DNA of 64,000 bases, from assembly GCF_028551255.1 (NCBI RefSeq), contig NZ_CP117030.1, forward strand, positions 248,001 to 312,000. Reading direction: 5' to 3'. The notes beneath the pieces were generated by a model. The model saw only the letters and a program-made list of their open reading frames with translations. It did no database searches and was not told the DNA's origin. Origin of the DNA: Vibrio tubiashii (lineage in GTDB: Bacteria; Pseudomonadota; Gammaproteobacteria; Enterobacterales; Vibrionaceae). This document shows, piece after piece, positions 46,142 through 55,166 of this stretch; the stretch's first letter is position 1, and each line of letters begins with the position of its first letter. Both the position numbers and the translations under genes were made by a program.

Positions 46142-46906
46142 TTACTGGCGCCGGAATCGGGAAGAGACCTCTTTAAGCAGCTTTCCATCTATCTCAGGAA
46201 TGCCGTCAGAGAAGAAAATCTGTTGCCCGGGAATGTTTCGCAGTAAAACATTGGTTAGCTCACCTGTTCCATTGGCGCTGTTGGCGGCATGCATCTCACT
46301 TATTTTCTGATCGACTTCTTTTTCGAGCTGTAGACGCTGCTCTGCGGTTAATCGCACGCGAGCATGGCACACTTGTGAGAGGGTTTCATCCGCCATAGAT
46401 ACTTGTTCAAAGCGTCTTTTGAACATGGTATCAAGCGCAGTGCCTTCTTCCATGATAAAGCGGCGTCCAGAACGATAAAAAATCTTATCTCCGAGATTTT
46501 CTATATAGCCCAACACTTCTGCAATACTAAGGTAAAAACGTACGCTGGTGTCAGACAACTGGTACTCCTCAGCGATTTCCTCTGGGGTTTTATTGCAAGA
46601 AGTCACTAGATAGATGAAGTCGAGCAGGTAAGGATGCTCAACAAATAAGGCGTTTTGTTCGTCGGATAAAAACTGTTCGTTATCGCGTTGAATTTGAATC
46701 GCGATATCCGATAAGCCTTGTAAATCAGTATTGAGGTGAGTGGTATAGAGCAAGATTTTATCTAAGCCCAACGATGGATTGTGTAGCTGGCGTTTTATTG
46801 TCGATAGCGGTATCCCCGTCTTCTCGGACAATTCGCTGTAACACAAACCTTCGTCTTTAATTTTCTGGCGAATCGCCGCCAGCAAGAACTCTGGGCCTAG
46901 ATGCAT
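46142..46906 (-). CDS. HTH-containing regulator of unknown family
   Basis: 254 residues. The N-terminus (about 10-60) reads as a Cro/XRE-like helix-turn-helix (YSELSEKTGIPLSTIKRQL). A second HTH-like region with TPEEIAEEYQLSDTSVRFYL lies near residue 108. The rest is mixed helical with no recognised sensor domain. It starts 14 bases after the gntR stop, so it belongs to the same message and may help control the opp and hydroxyproline genes. I cannot name a close relative. Confidence 0.65.
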   Translation of the reverse strand: MHLGPEFLLAAIRQKIKDEGLCYSELSEKTGIPLSTIKRQLHNPSLGLDKILLYTTHLNTDLQGLSDIAIQIQRDNEQFLSDEQNALFVEHPYLLDFIYLVTSCNKTPEEIAEEYQLSDTSVRFYLSIAEVLGYIENLGDKIFYRSGRRFIMEEGTALDTMFKRRFEQVSMADETLSQVCHARVRLTAEQRLQLEKEVDQKISEMHAANSANGTGELTNVLLRNIPGQQIFFSDGIPEIDGKLLKEVSSRFRRQ

Positions 46907-46920
46907 GGCTTCTACTCACT

Positions 46921-47592
46921 CTATTGATGGTTATTACGCTCAAGCAGTAAGTCGCGTATGGCAGCGCCAGCCTCAAGGATATGCTTTTTAAGCATGTACT
47001 TAGCGCCGTCAATATCGCGGTTTTGGCACATTTCCAGTAGCGCCTGATGTTCTTTATCTGCCTTTGCCGTTCCTTCGGTGAAAAGGAGCTGCATGCGAAT
47101 ATAGCGGTCACACTTGGTGTTGAGGTTGTAAATTACATCCATGGTCTCTGGCATGTTCGCCGGAGCGTAAAGCGCCTTGTGAAGCTCATAGTTGTAATTG
47201 CTCCACTCTTCGACTTCGTCCCCGCGGCTGACAACATCATCGAAACGTTCGCGAATCTCATTGGCACGCGCGAGATCTTCATCTGTCATGTTTTGAATCG
47301 CACGTTCTAAGATGTGGCATTCAACCACAGCGCGCAGCTCAAACAGCTCATCAATCTTATCTGGTGACAGCTCGGTTACCGTCGCGCCTTTATGGGCTTC
47401 GAAGCTCACTAGCCCTTGCGCCTCAAGCTGCATCAAGGCTTCACGTACGGGAATTCGACTGACATTAAACTCTTTTGCCAACGCATCTTGACGTAATGGC
47501 TGACCAGTTTTTAACTCGCCTTTTAGAATTTTGCTGCGGATTGCTTCTTCCACTAATTGGGTTCGAGTCTTAAAAACAGGTTGTTGCGACAT
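46921..47592 (-). CDS. GntR-family regulator (FadR/FCD subfamily), likely hydroxyproline/collagen regulator
   Basis: 223 residues. The winged helix (about 10-75) has the GntR pattern GELKTGQPLRQDALAKEFNVSRIPVREALMQLEAQGLV. The FCD effector domain (about 85-215) keeps metal- and ligand-binding His residues such as ELHKALY and LKKHILEAG. FCD regulators of this type commonly control hydroxyproline operons. A near-copy of the shared inverted repeat lies 32 bases upstream of its start, suggesting autoregulation. The effector is unknown; hydroxyproline or a breakdown product is likely. Confidence 0.82.
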   Translation of the reverse strand: MSQQPVFKTRTQLVEEAIRSKILKGELKTGQPLRQDALAKEFNVSRIPVREALMQLEAQGLVSFEAHKGATVTELSPDKIDELFELRAVVECHILERAIQNMTDEDLARANEIRERFDDVVSRGDEVEEWSNYNYELHKALYAPANMPETMDVIYNLNTKCDRYIRMQLLFTEGTAKADKEHQALLEMCQNRDIDGAKYMLKKHILEAGAAIRDLLLERNNHQ

Positions 47593-47946
47593 CCAAGTCT
47601 CCGGTGTTTCTCAATTACTATTTTGTATTCAATATACCATTTGATTGGCGTAATGCGACTTTACAACTCAAAAACAGCTGCTTTTTGGGGGATTGGTCAA
47701 TAGTTGGTGAGTACATGCAAACGAGCTAAAACGAACCATTGCTCTAAGTTGTGCTGTTATTGTTTCATTTAAGTTCTAAATACGCAGAATTCAATTTGCA
47801 CTTAATATCTATATCATTACTATATTCAACTGATGTATAAACTTTAGTTTCATAACATGCGTATAGGCCTTGATTGCTCAAGGCTTGAGCAGTGTTTCTT
47901 AAAGTGCAGAAACAGAAAATAATAAGTATAAATTCAAAGGAATGAT
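47593..47946. other. Divergent intergenic region
   Basis: About 350 AT-rich bases between gntR and the haem-motif protein. It holds the operator at 47624 and must hold promoters in both directions. No supported gene is seen. Confidence 0.6.
47624..47638 (-). promoter_or_regulatory. Predicted GntR-type operator before gntR
   Basis: TGTATT-CAA-TATACC, two changes from TGTATA-N3-TATACA, centred about 40 bases upstream of the gntR start. Likely autoregulatory site. Confidence 0.5.
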
Positions 47947-48480
47947 ATGGAAGTTTCCAAACGCCTAAAAGTGGCTTTGTTGTGTGCAGTGTCTTCAATC
48001 GCATCTATTGGTTTTGCCTACGCGGATTCAGATGCAAGTTACCCAGAAGGGTGGGAAGATTGGCCGGTTGTGAAAGAGTCGATGAACCTTCCTGCTGATA
48101 CCGTTTTACCACCAGATACCTCTCTGTTTATTCAAGAGTCAGTTCGTGCGTACGCTTGGATCAATGAAGGAAGAGGCTCACCTCTGACTATTCGAGTTAA
48201 CCCAAGCAAATTAGAGCAATATAAGACTCATGGGCCTTATACCGATGGTCCAACGGTTGTCGCGGTCTCAGAAGTAGACGGGATTATATGGGTGACGGAA
48301 CATATAGAAGGGTTGGCAATTTATGGAAGCTACAATCGTAAAGGCGAGGACATTAGTTCGATGCATCCTTCCCTAGATCCTAGCTTTTGCGCTAGCTGCC
48401 ACACCACTTACAAAGATATCTGTATCAACGGTACCTGTACGGAGCCTGTGCTCGCGACTTATACGGATAGCAAAGAGTAA
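47947..48480 (+). CDS. Periplasmic protein with c-type haem motif (cytochrome P460-like)
   Basis: 177 residues with a signal peptide (about 1-26) and a C-terminal CASCH (about residue 150), the C-x-x-C-H covalent haem site. YPEGWEDWPVVKESM at the start of the mature part and TVVAVSEVDGIIW in the middle recall cytochrome P460-type proteins. A further Cys pair follows (CINGTC). The gene is five bases ahead of a diguanylate cyclase gene, so it may be a periplasmic haem sensor or redox partner for it. The P460 assignment is tentative; the haem motif is plain. Confidence 0.62.
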   Translation: MEVSKRLKVALLCAVSSIASIGFAYADSDASYPEGWEDWPVVKESMNLPADTVLPPDTSLFIQESVRAYAWINEGRGSPLTIRVNPSKLEQYKTHGPYTDGPTVVAVSEVDGIIWVTEHIEGLAIYGSYNRKGEDISSMHPSLDPSFCASCHTTYKDICINGTCTEPVLATYTDSKE

Positions 48481-48485
48481 CGCCG

Positions 48486-49958
48486 TTGAGTGACCGTTTA
48501 TTTGGCTGGATGACAATAAACCAGATGCTGTTTGTTTCGCATCTGGTTCTTGTTTTGTCCATCATTTTTGGTATGTCTTACAGCCGCTATCAAAATGACT
48601 GGTCAACAAAAGTTGAGTACCTAGCGGATATGTCTGCCAGTCATCTTGCGGCATATAACACCTTCTTTTCTGGCTCTGTAGCCGGAAGAAACTATGCCAA
48701 CCTGCTTATGCAGTCGACGTTAGATAACCTCAAAGCAATACCGAACCTAAAGTTTGCTGAAGTTTCAGGTACCAGTGACTACCTAAAGCAAACCGTTAAG
48801 GTGAGATACTCGATAGCGAAAAGCAAAGGGTGGCGGCTAGATGTCACTGCAGAAGAGGCTCAAATGTTGGCTAATAAGTTAGTCAAGCTTGAGAACAAAT
48901 TAGCCGCAACACCAGCCACCAACGCAGTACATATTAAGAAACTTAATCGACTGATTAATAAGCTAAAGGTCGATCTTTCGGTTATCAATGAGAATCTTAA
49001 GCTACGCTCACTGCCAATTCCGACCATACCTGAGAATCTATACGACTCGGGTTATTACCTCGATGAGGAAGCGGGACTACTCTATGTTCAGGTTAAGTTA
49101 CGCAATAACAATGGCGGTTACTTTAGAGCAGTTGTTGATGCCACCTCGCTCAAGCAGATCCAAAGGGAATTGTTAGTTCGAGTATTGTACGAGGCATTGG
49201 TTGCGCTAGTTATCTCATTCCTACTGATTTATTTGGTGACTTTTTGGTTGGTCAGCCCGGTCAAAGCTTTAGCGCTGTCAATGAAGCAAGATATTGAAAA
49301 GATTGATCAATCAAAAATTCCAGAGATAAAAAGAGCGGATGAAATTGGTGATTTGGCACGCTCTTATTCAAGTTTGATCACCAAGATTAAAAACCAACTG
49401 CGGATTTTACATAATCAGACAGAAACCGATCCGCTCACCGGTATTGGATCTCGTTTTAAATATCAGAAACATGCTGCGAAAACAGTACAGCAAGCTTTGC
49501 GTCAGGGTGAGTCTGTCTATTTTATTATGTGTGATATCGACAACTTTAAGTTGTTTAACGACTCTTACGGTCACACTGAAGGGGATAACGCCCTCACTGA
49601 TGTGGCAAATGCGATGAACAGCCTACTTGAGCCACAAGAGTTGGGTTGTCGTTTAGGTGGAGAGGAATTCGTATTCATTCTTTCATGCAAAGCGGAAGAG
49701 AAGCTAAAAGACAGAGTCGATGCACTTAGAACCGCCGTTCAAGAGCTCAATATTGAACACAGCGAAAACTCGCCGCATAACGTTGTCACTGTGTCTATCG
49801 GAGCTGTTCCGATTTCTACAGCATTGCACGATGTCACTATTGAACAATCAGACCAATGTATCCAACGCGCTATCGTTAAAGCGGATGAGCAACTCTACAT
49901 GGGTAAAGAAGTGGGTCGCAATGTAGTGATGTATAGCAAGCCATTGATCATTGAATAA
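48486..49958 (+). CDS. Membrane-bound diguanylate cyclase (GGDEF)
   Basis: 490 residues from a TTG start (AAAGAG upstream); an ATG at 48510 is the alternative. Two membrane helices (about 12-30 and 237-257) enclose a periplasmic sensor region with a DUF3365/Tll0287-like look (MSASHLAAYNTFFSG, AKSKGWRLD). A HAMP-like linker and a GGDEF domain follow, with the active site GGEEF at 391-395 and DPLTGIGSR at its start. No R-x-x-D inhibitory site is seen before the motif. It should make cyclic di-GMP, perhaps in response to the haem-motif protein encoded just upstream. Confidence 0.85.
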   Translation: MSDRLFGWMTINQMLFVSHLVLVLSIIFGMSYSRYQNDWSTKVEYLADMSASHLAAYNTFFSGSVAGRNYANLLMQSTLDNLKAIPNLKFAEVSGTSDYLKQTVKVRYSIAKSKGWRLDVTAEEAQMLANKLVKLENKLAATPATNAVHIKKLNRLINKLKVDLSVINENLKLRSLPIPTIPENLYDSGYYLDEEAGLLYVQVKLRNNNGGYFRAVVDATSLKQIQRELLVRVLYEALVALVISFLLIYLVTFWLVSPVKALALSMKQDIEKIDQSKIPEIKRADEIGDLARSYSSLITKIKNQLRILHNQTETDPLTGIGSRFKYQKHAAKTVQQALRQGESVYFIMCDIDNFKLFNDSYGHTEGDNALTDVANAMNSLLEPQELGCRLGGEEFVFILSCKAEEKLKDRVDALRTAVQELNIEHSENSPHNVVTVSIGAVPISTALHDVTIEQSDQCIQRAIVKADEQLYMGKEVGRNVVMYSKPLIIE

Positions 49959-50020
49959 GCCTTCCTCTTTATCCTACTTAAAAATAATCCCACTAATAAA
50001 CAGAAAGCAAAGGAGAGTCT

Positions 50021-51508
50021 ATGCAAGGTCTTGATTCTAAAGACTTCTTAATGCAGCCTCAAAAACGTACATGGATAGATACGGATATCACCATCGACCA
50101 CTACAATGGGTTAATCCCTTGTGATGTTGATGACGGGTACGCGTTAGGTGTTTTATTCCGCAGTCAAGAAGTCGATATTGTTGGTTTGAGCTCAACGCTT
50201 GGTAATACTGATGATATTGAGGTGACGACGGAGATCGCGACTCAATTTACCGCCAAATTTGGGCCAACCAGTTTGAGGGTATCGAAAGGAAGTTCTGTTT
50301 TCTATTCTGAAGCGCAAGATAAAGAGTTACCAGAAGCGGTTACAAATCTCGCTCAAGAGTTAAAGCAAGGCCCATTGACCATTCTTGCTATCGGCGCGCT
50401 GACCAACATAGCCTTACTTATTCAACACTTTCCTGAGTTGGTTGAGAACATTGAAGAAGTTGTCTGTGTTGCTGGGCGTCGAAATACAGACCAACATTTC
50501 GTAGCGAGTAAGAGGCAGTTACGACCTTTCAGAGATCTAAACTTTGAAGTCGACGAGGCGGCGTTTAACGTGCTGCTAAACAGTGACGTACAACTCACGC
50601 TTATTCCGTTTGAAGTCTGTGATGATATTTGGATTGATTTCCATGAGTTGAGAGAGATGCGTAACGGCAGTTCATTGGCGGAGTACCTAGAAAAAGAGTC
50701 GCGTATTTGGGCTCTTGAATGGGCGGCGCTATTTGGTTCAAGCCAAGGCTTCATTCCTTTCGATATGGTTGCTGCGGCTTATGTGATTAACCCTGAGTGG
50801 TTTGCTTTAAAGCAATGGCATACTCAAGTTCAAGTTGCTCCTAGCGACACCGATAGAGGTGAAACCAAGGAGTACCTAGTCTGCAATGAACAGCTAACAG
50901 CGGGCAAATTGGTGAACTACGCGGTGGAGTTGTCGCCTAGTGCTGAGCCCGAGCTATTTAAACGCCTGACGGAGCAGGATATCAGTAGTTTTATACTCGG
51001 TTTATCTCACGTTAACATCATTGTTGAAGATGTCGACAGTGCAGCAGAGTACTACCACAGAGTGCTTGGTTTTGAGCGTGCGATAGATGAACAAGGCCAG
51101 AAGATGGACTATCGCAATGTTTCAATGGCAGAGTTCAATCAAGATGCTGGACTATCAGACCAAGATGTCGAGCTGGATGTGCTTTTCCTCAAACACCCTT
51201 ATGCTTCGATCTATTTGGAGCTGATGCGTTACCACAAGCCGATAGGTCAATCAGAAATCCCGCCTCAACCAAGAACCTATGACCTAGGTGGCCCGCGACA
51301 TATTGCTCTTGAAGTCTCGAACTGTACAGCGGTGTTTAGATACCTTAAGCAGCAAGAAGGTGTGGCGATGATTGATCCGTCTGATGATTACCATCCTGAG
51401 AAGCTAGATGGTTTCCCGATTTCGTTTTTCTACTGGATTGATAAGTATGGAGTGCAGTGGGAAATGGAAGAAGGGCGCCGCGTCGGTGTCGCTAGAGGAA
51501 TCATGTAA
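50021..51508 (+). CDS. Nucleoside hydrolase-VOC domain fusion protein
   Basis: 495 residues. Residues about 15-320 match inosine/uridine-preferring nucleoside hydrolases: CDVDDGYALGVLF (calcium-binding Asp cluster, normally D-x-D-x-x-DD), LTILAIGALTNIALL, RPFRDLNFEVDEAA and FIPFDMVAAAYV. Residues about 328-490 form a vicinal-oxygen-chelate domain (LGLSHVNIIVEDVDSAAEYYHRVLGF; PRHIALEV; FFYWIDKYGVQWEM) with His and Glu metal ligands. No signal peptide. The first Asp cluster is shifted from the usual N-terminal position. Substrates are unknown. AAGGAGAG precedes the ATG and the gene stands alone. Confidence 0.8.
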   Translation: MQGLDSKDFLMQPQKRTWIDTDITIDHYNGLIPCDVDDGYALGVLFRSQEVDIVGLSSTLGNTDDIEVTTEIATQFTAKFGPTSLRVSKGSSVFYSEAQDKELPEAVTNLAQELKQGPLTILAIGALTNIALLIQHFPELVENIEEVVCVAGRRNTDQHFVASKRQLRPFRDLNFEVDEAAFNVLLNSDVQLTLIPFEVCDDIWIDFHELREMRNGSSLAEYLEKESRIWALEWAALFGSSQGFIPFDMVAAAYVINPEWFALKQWHTQVQVAPSDTDRGETKEYLVCNEQLTAGKLVNYAVELSPSAEPELFKRLTEQDISSFILGLSHVNIIVEDVDSAAEYYHRVLGFERAIDEQGQKMDYRNVSMAEFNQDAGLSDQDVELDVLFLKHPYASIYLELMRYHKPIGQSEIPPQPRTYDLGGPRHIALEVSNCTAVFRYLKQQEGVAMIDPSDDYHPEKLDGFPISFFYWIDKYGVQWEMEEGRRVGVARGIM

Positions 51509-51522
51509 CCCTTGTTAGCAAT

Positions 51523-51550
51523 GTGAAGCAGTCATTCTCGACTGCTTCAC
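51523..51550. terminator. Hairpin between convergent genes
   Basis: Perfect 11-bp stem GTGAAGCAGTC/GACTGCTTCAC with a six-base loop, between the fusion gene and the binding-protein gene. Confidence 0.7.
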
Positions 51551-51562
51551 TTACTCCATCAT

Positions 51563-52795
51563 CTAATTGCTTTCTGCGATAGCAATAATGCGTTTTATCA
51601 CCGTATCGGGCTTAAGATCTTTGTTGCGATAGAAACGGAAAATGGCTGAGTTTATTGCTTGCTGTGCCACTGGGTTAACCGCCATCGAATCAATCATACT
51701 CGGCACGACTTTGTTATTGGTTATTCCGGCTTGGAAATCCTGATATGACTGTATCTGACAAGGATTGAAGTCACTAATATCAATATCTTCTCTAACGGGG
51801 ATAGAGCCCTTTAACTGGTTGAAGTCACGTTGAAAGTCTTTGTCCGCCAGAATATCAGCAGCACGATTGGCTTGAGAGAAGCTAAAGGATTTGCTCGCCA
51901 TAAAGATAAGGCTGTCCATGTTAAACAGGAATACGCCGTCACTTTCTGGTGTGGCGTAACAACCGACATCATTGGGTACATTAATGTTGTTCGCCATTAA
52001 CTCACCTAATATCCAGTCACCGCCAAGTTGGAACAAAGCTTGGTCTGAAGCCAGCGCACGGGTAGCAGTGTCCCATTTGGTGTCCGGTAGCGAGTTTTCT
52101 ACCAGTAAACTTATTCGTCTTAGTTGTTGCAGCGCAAGCCTCAAAGGCTCACTGTCGATACTCTCTTTTTGTAGCTCAACCATGGCTTTGGTATAGAACT
52201 CTACGCCTTGCATTGAGATAACTAAATTCTCAAACAACATGGCGATTTGCCACGGCTGCTCACCGACCGCAAGTGGGCTAATACCATTTCGTTTGGCGAG
52301 CTCCATAGTGGTGAACATTTGCTGCCATGTTTTGGGAACAGGCTGACCAAGAGAGTTAAGAAGCTTATGGTTAACCCACATCCAATTAAGTCGATGCAAG
52401 GTCAATGGTAAGGCTACGTAACCATTTTGCGTTTTATTAATCTCTCTCGCGAGTGGGTACAAAGTCTCATCCCAGTGATGCTTCTGAGCGACGGAATTGA
52501 CCTCATGAAGAATGCCTATCGCATCCCAAGATTTAATACTCGGCCCTTCAGTTTGGGCAAAACTTGGTGGATTTCCCGCTAGGGCGCGTGCTTGCAGAAC
52601 CGTCATTGCGCTGTCACCACCGCCACCTAATACTGGGCTTGGGGAGAGGGTTAAGCCGTGGCTAGTGAGTTGTTTTTCAAGTACGCTGAGTGCCTGCTGT
52701 TCACCGTCCGATGTCCACCAATGAAGAAATTCGACGTTAGCGTGAACGGGTAACGAGAGAAGAGGGAGGGATAATAGTGATACAAGTTTGTTCAT
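51563..52795 (-). CDS. Periplasmic sugar-binding-protein-like component (family 1) of a sensory operon
   Basis: 410 residues from the ATG at 52795, which overlaps the kinase stop (ATGA) and starts a signal peptide (about 1-19). The mature part reads VEFLHWWTSDGEQQALSVLE and continues as a family 1 carbohydrate-binding protein. No ABC permease or ATPase adjoins. It is the third gene of a response regulator-kinase-binding protein operon, so a periplasmic co-receptor for the kinase is the best guess. An orphan importer subunit is the alternative. Confidence 0.78.
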   Translation of the reverse strand: MNKLVSLLSLPLLSLPVHANVEFLHWWTSDGEQQALSVLEKQLTSHGLTLSPSPVLGGGGDSAMTVLQARALAGNPPSFAQTEGPSIKSWDAIGILHEVNSVAQKHHWDETLYPLAREINKTQNGYVALPLTLHRLNWMWVNHKLLNSLGQPVPKTWQQMFTTMELAKRNGISPLAVGEQPWQIAMLFENLVISMQGVEFYTKAMVELQKESIDSEPLRLALQQLRRISLLVENSLPDTKWDTATRALASDQALFQLGGDWILGELMANNINVPNDVGCYATPESDGVFLFNMDSLIFMASKSFSFSQANRAADILADKDFQRDFNQLKGSIPVREDIDISDFNPCQIQSYQDFQAGITNNKVVPSMIDSMAVNPVAQQAINSAIFRFYRNKDLKPDTVIKRIIAIAESN

Positions 52796-54237
52796 AGCGA
52801 ATCTCTTGGGAAAGATAACGTAGCGCATAAACCACCAAACTGAGACCGAGATAAGTTGAGAGAGCCGCCATGCGCTTTGGCAATGCTTTGGGAAATGGTC
52901 AAGCCAAGCCCAGAGCCTTCATGCTCAGTGTTGGCTCGGAAATAGGGTTGGTAGAGTTTTTCGAATAGCTCTGGCTCTATGCCCTGACCATGATCTTCAA
53001 TCCGAATATCGACATGCTCGGTCTCTTCAATCAAAGTGATTTCAGCTTTATCACCATATTTAAGCGCGTTGTCGACTAGGTTCTGAACACAGCGTTTGAT
53101 AGCTAAAGGCTTGCCTGCTAAGGGTTTATCAACATGCCCTAAGACCGTTAGGTTATCGGCTTGATGGGGAAATGAAGTAGTAATATGTTGGATCAACTCA
53201 TTAAGGTTGATAGGTTCAATTTCCTCGTGGATATCTGTGTCTTTTATGCATTGAAGGGCACCTTTGACCATAAGATCAAGGTCGTTGGCGATGCGAGTAA
53301 AGCGCTCTCGTTCTATTTCATCCTCAAGCATTTCAGCCCTTAGCTTCAGACAAGCAATCGGGGTTTTGAGATCATGAGAAATCGCGCCAAATAGCATTTC
53401 ACGATCATTAATATGGCTATCTATTCTACGATTCATTTTATTAAACGCTCTCACCGCCGCTTTTAACTCTTTGCTCCCTCTTTCTTTCACCTTTGGCACA
53501 TCGAGCCTGCTCGACATTAAGGTTGCAGCTTTGGCGAGCTCGCGAATCGGTAGAATCTCGCGGCGTACGATAAACCAAGTACAGAGCAAAAGTAGCAAGG
53601 CAGATAAACAGAGCGTTAACCATTCTCTAAGCTCGAAATAACTGGTTTCAAGGTTCACATAGGGAGCAGGTAGGACGGCAGCAAGGTAAAACCATTCATT
53701 CTCGGCTACTTCAACTTGCATCACTAAAATCGGCGGATCTAAATCCCCAAACGAGAGTGAGTAATGTGCCCAGAGTAGTGGTAGCTCATCAATGGGTAAC
53801 TCGTTATTAAACACACGCAGGTTTTCTCTTTCAGTAAACTCAACGTCGATATTCGGAACGCCTTGTAACTCGCTTTTGAGTACTTGCTCGACTTGATTGA
53901 CGACCAGTGTTTTAGTTTCGCTTTGAGCAATCGGTGGGACATCAATACGGTGATTGTTGAGAGAGACAAAAAAGCGCGTGCCGCCCATGTTTCTCAGTTG
54001 ATTGAGGACTAAGTGGCGATATTCAGCAGGAAGCGTCTGGAAAAATGAAATCGTTGATGAGGCGCTTAACGCTAAGCTTTTAACGGTATTGGAGAGTCCT
54101 TGCTTGTCCCGCTCACTGGCATGCTGATACCAAATCAGTCCAGATAATAGCTGCGCGGCAAGAATCACCACTAACAAGAATGCGCTAGCACGAAAGGCTA
54201 AAGACTGGCTGAGTGCTCTAATTTTCATAGTGGACAT
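52792..54237 (-). CDS. Membrane sensor histidine kinase (EnvZ-like)
   Basis: 481 residues; an ATG at 54228 is an alternative start. Two membrane helices (about 15-35 and 208-228) enclose a periplasmic domain of about 170 residues, followed by HAMP (about 230-280), the H-box AISHDLKTPI (about 292) and an ATPase domain with NLVDNALKYG, EDHGQGIEP and GSGLGLTI. It phosphorylates the response regulator encoded upstream, with which it overlaps, and overlaps the binding-protein gene downstream. The divergent PTS permease gene is the likely target. Confidence 0.88.
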   Translation of the reverse strand: MSTMKIRALSQSLAFRASAFLLVVILAAQLLSGLIWYQHASERDKQGLSNTVKSLALSASSTISFFQTLPAEYRHLVLNQLRNMGGTRFFVSLNNHRIDVPPIAQSETKTLVVNQVEQVLKSELQGVPNIDVEFTERENLRVFNNELPIDELPLLWAHYSLSFGDLDPPILVMQVEVAENEWFYLAAVLPAPYVNLETSYFELREWLTLCLSALLLLLCTWFIVRREILPIRELAKAATLMSSRLDVPKVKERGSKELKAAVRAFNKMNRRIDSHINDREMLFGAISHDLKTPIACLKLRAEMLEDEIERERFTRIANDLDLMVKGALQCIKDTDIHEEIEPINLNELIQHITTSFPHQADNLTVLGHVDKPLAGKPLAIKRCVQNLVDNALKYGDKAEITLIEETEHVDIRIEDHGQGIEPELFEKLYQPYFRANTEHEGSGLGLTISQSIAKAHGGSLNLSRSQFGGLCATLSFPRDSL

Positions 54238-54925
54238 CCGTTGTCAGCATGTAGCCTTTGTTGCGAACTGTTAAGATCAAAGAGCGATCTTTATCTTCGA
54301 GATGGTGTCGTAGACGACTGATTTGAACATCAATTCCTCGTTCAAACGGGTCGGCGTCTCTGCCCCATATTTCGCGGGCGATATCGTCGCGAGACAAAAT
54401 AGCTTGAGCATTATTGATGAACAGACCAAGCAAGGAGAGATCTGCGCCACTGAGTTGTTTGATACTATGATTGTCTAAATGAGTCAGTTGACGTGTGACG
54501 GTATCGAGTAGCCACCCATCGAATCTCACTTTGCGGGTAAGTTTCGCCTCAGTGGTGTGTTGGCTGCGCCTTAGAATAGTCTTTATTCGTGCTAACAGTT
54601 CACGAGGGCTGAATGATTTGGTGATGTAGTCATCCGCCCCCATTTCTAGCCCGGCAACGCGATCGGCCTCCTCGGTTACCGCAGTGAGCATGATTATTGG
54701 AATTTGCGAGTCACGACGAAGTTTTTGGCACAAGGTAAAGCCATCTTCACCGGGCATCATGATATCGAGAATGATCAAGTCTGGTTGATTGGATTGCAAT
54801 AAGTGCCACATCGCTTGACCATTCTCAGCGCCAATGACCTCAAAGCCTGCCCGGCCAAGGTAGTCTGATAGGGCTTCTCTTAGCTCTAAGTTATCATCTA
54901 CCACCAGTATCTGTTTGTTTTCCAT
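54218..54925 (-). CDS. OmpR-family response regulator
   Basis: 235 residues from the ATG at 54925, nine bases after AGGA; upstream in-frame starts lack good spacing. The receiver domain (about 1-118) has acidic residues VVDDN, phosphoacceptor LIILDIMMPGEDG and Lys in DDYITKSFSP, where Ser replaces the usual Pro. The C-terminal winged helix (about 135-230) has FERGIDVQISRLRHHLE. First gene of the sensor operon, divergent from the PTS gene at 55167, whose upstream region carries a long inverted repeat. Confidence 0.88.
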   Translation of the reverse strand: MENKQILVVDDNLELREALSDYLGRAGFEVIGAENGQAMWHLLQSNQPDLIILDIMMPGEDGFTLCQKLRRDSQIPIIMLTAVTEEADRVAGLEMGADDYITKSFSPRELLARIKTILRRSQHTTEAKLTRKVRFDGWLLDTVTRQLTHLDNHSIKQLSGADLSLLGLFINNAQAILSRDDIAREIWGRDADPFERGIDVQISRLRHHLEDKDRSLILTVRNKGYMLTTDVHYEN

Positions 54926-55022
54926 TGTCATGCATCCTAGATTGTGCGCACAAATATGATGCATTTTTGCTTACTCTTTCTCAATCGAGGACGAGGCAAT
55001 TTTCAGATTTTGAAGCAACACT

Positions 55023-55060
55023 TTTGTAAGTCATCACTTACAAACTGGCAGTGTTTTGTA
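55023..55060. promoter_or_regulatory. Inverted repeat, likely response-regulator binding site
   Basis: TTTGTAAGT-CATC-ACTTACAAA (55023-55044) is a perfect nine-base inverted repeat. A third TTTGTAA half-site lies at 55054-55060. It is in the divergent gap between the response regulator and PTS genes, about 120 bases upstream of the PTS start. Confidence 0.6.
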
Positions 55061-55117
55061 ACCTTCAACATTTCTAGACTCGATAAAATTTCCCTGACTT
55101 TACGTGAAACACAAAAC

Positions 55118-55132
55118 CCGAGGATTCCTCGG
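55118..55132 (+). promoter_or_regulatory. Small palindrome in the PTS gene leader
   Basis: CCGAGGATTCCTCGG has seven-base arms around one base and lies 34 bases before the PTS start. It could be an operator or an mRNA hairpin; nothing decides between these. Confidence 0.4.
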
Positions 55133-55166
55133 ATACTAAATGACTGACATAAGTCAGGAGGGAACC

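Noticed and set aside
47765..48004. A 79-residue minus-strand frame in the gntR/haem-protein gap
   Set aside because: It overlaps the start and promoter area of the haem-motif gene and has no ribosome site.
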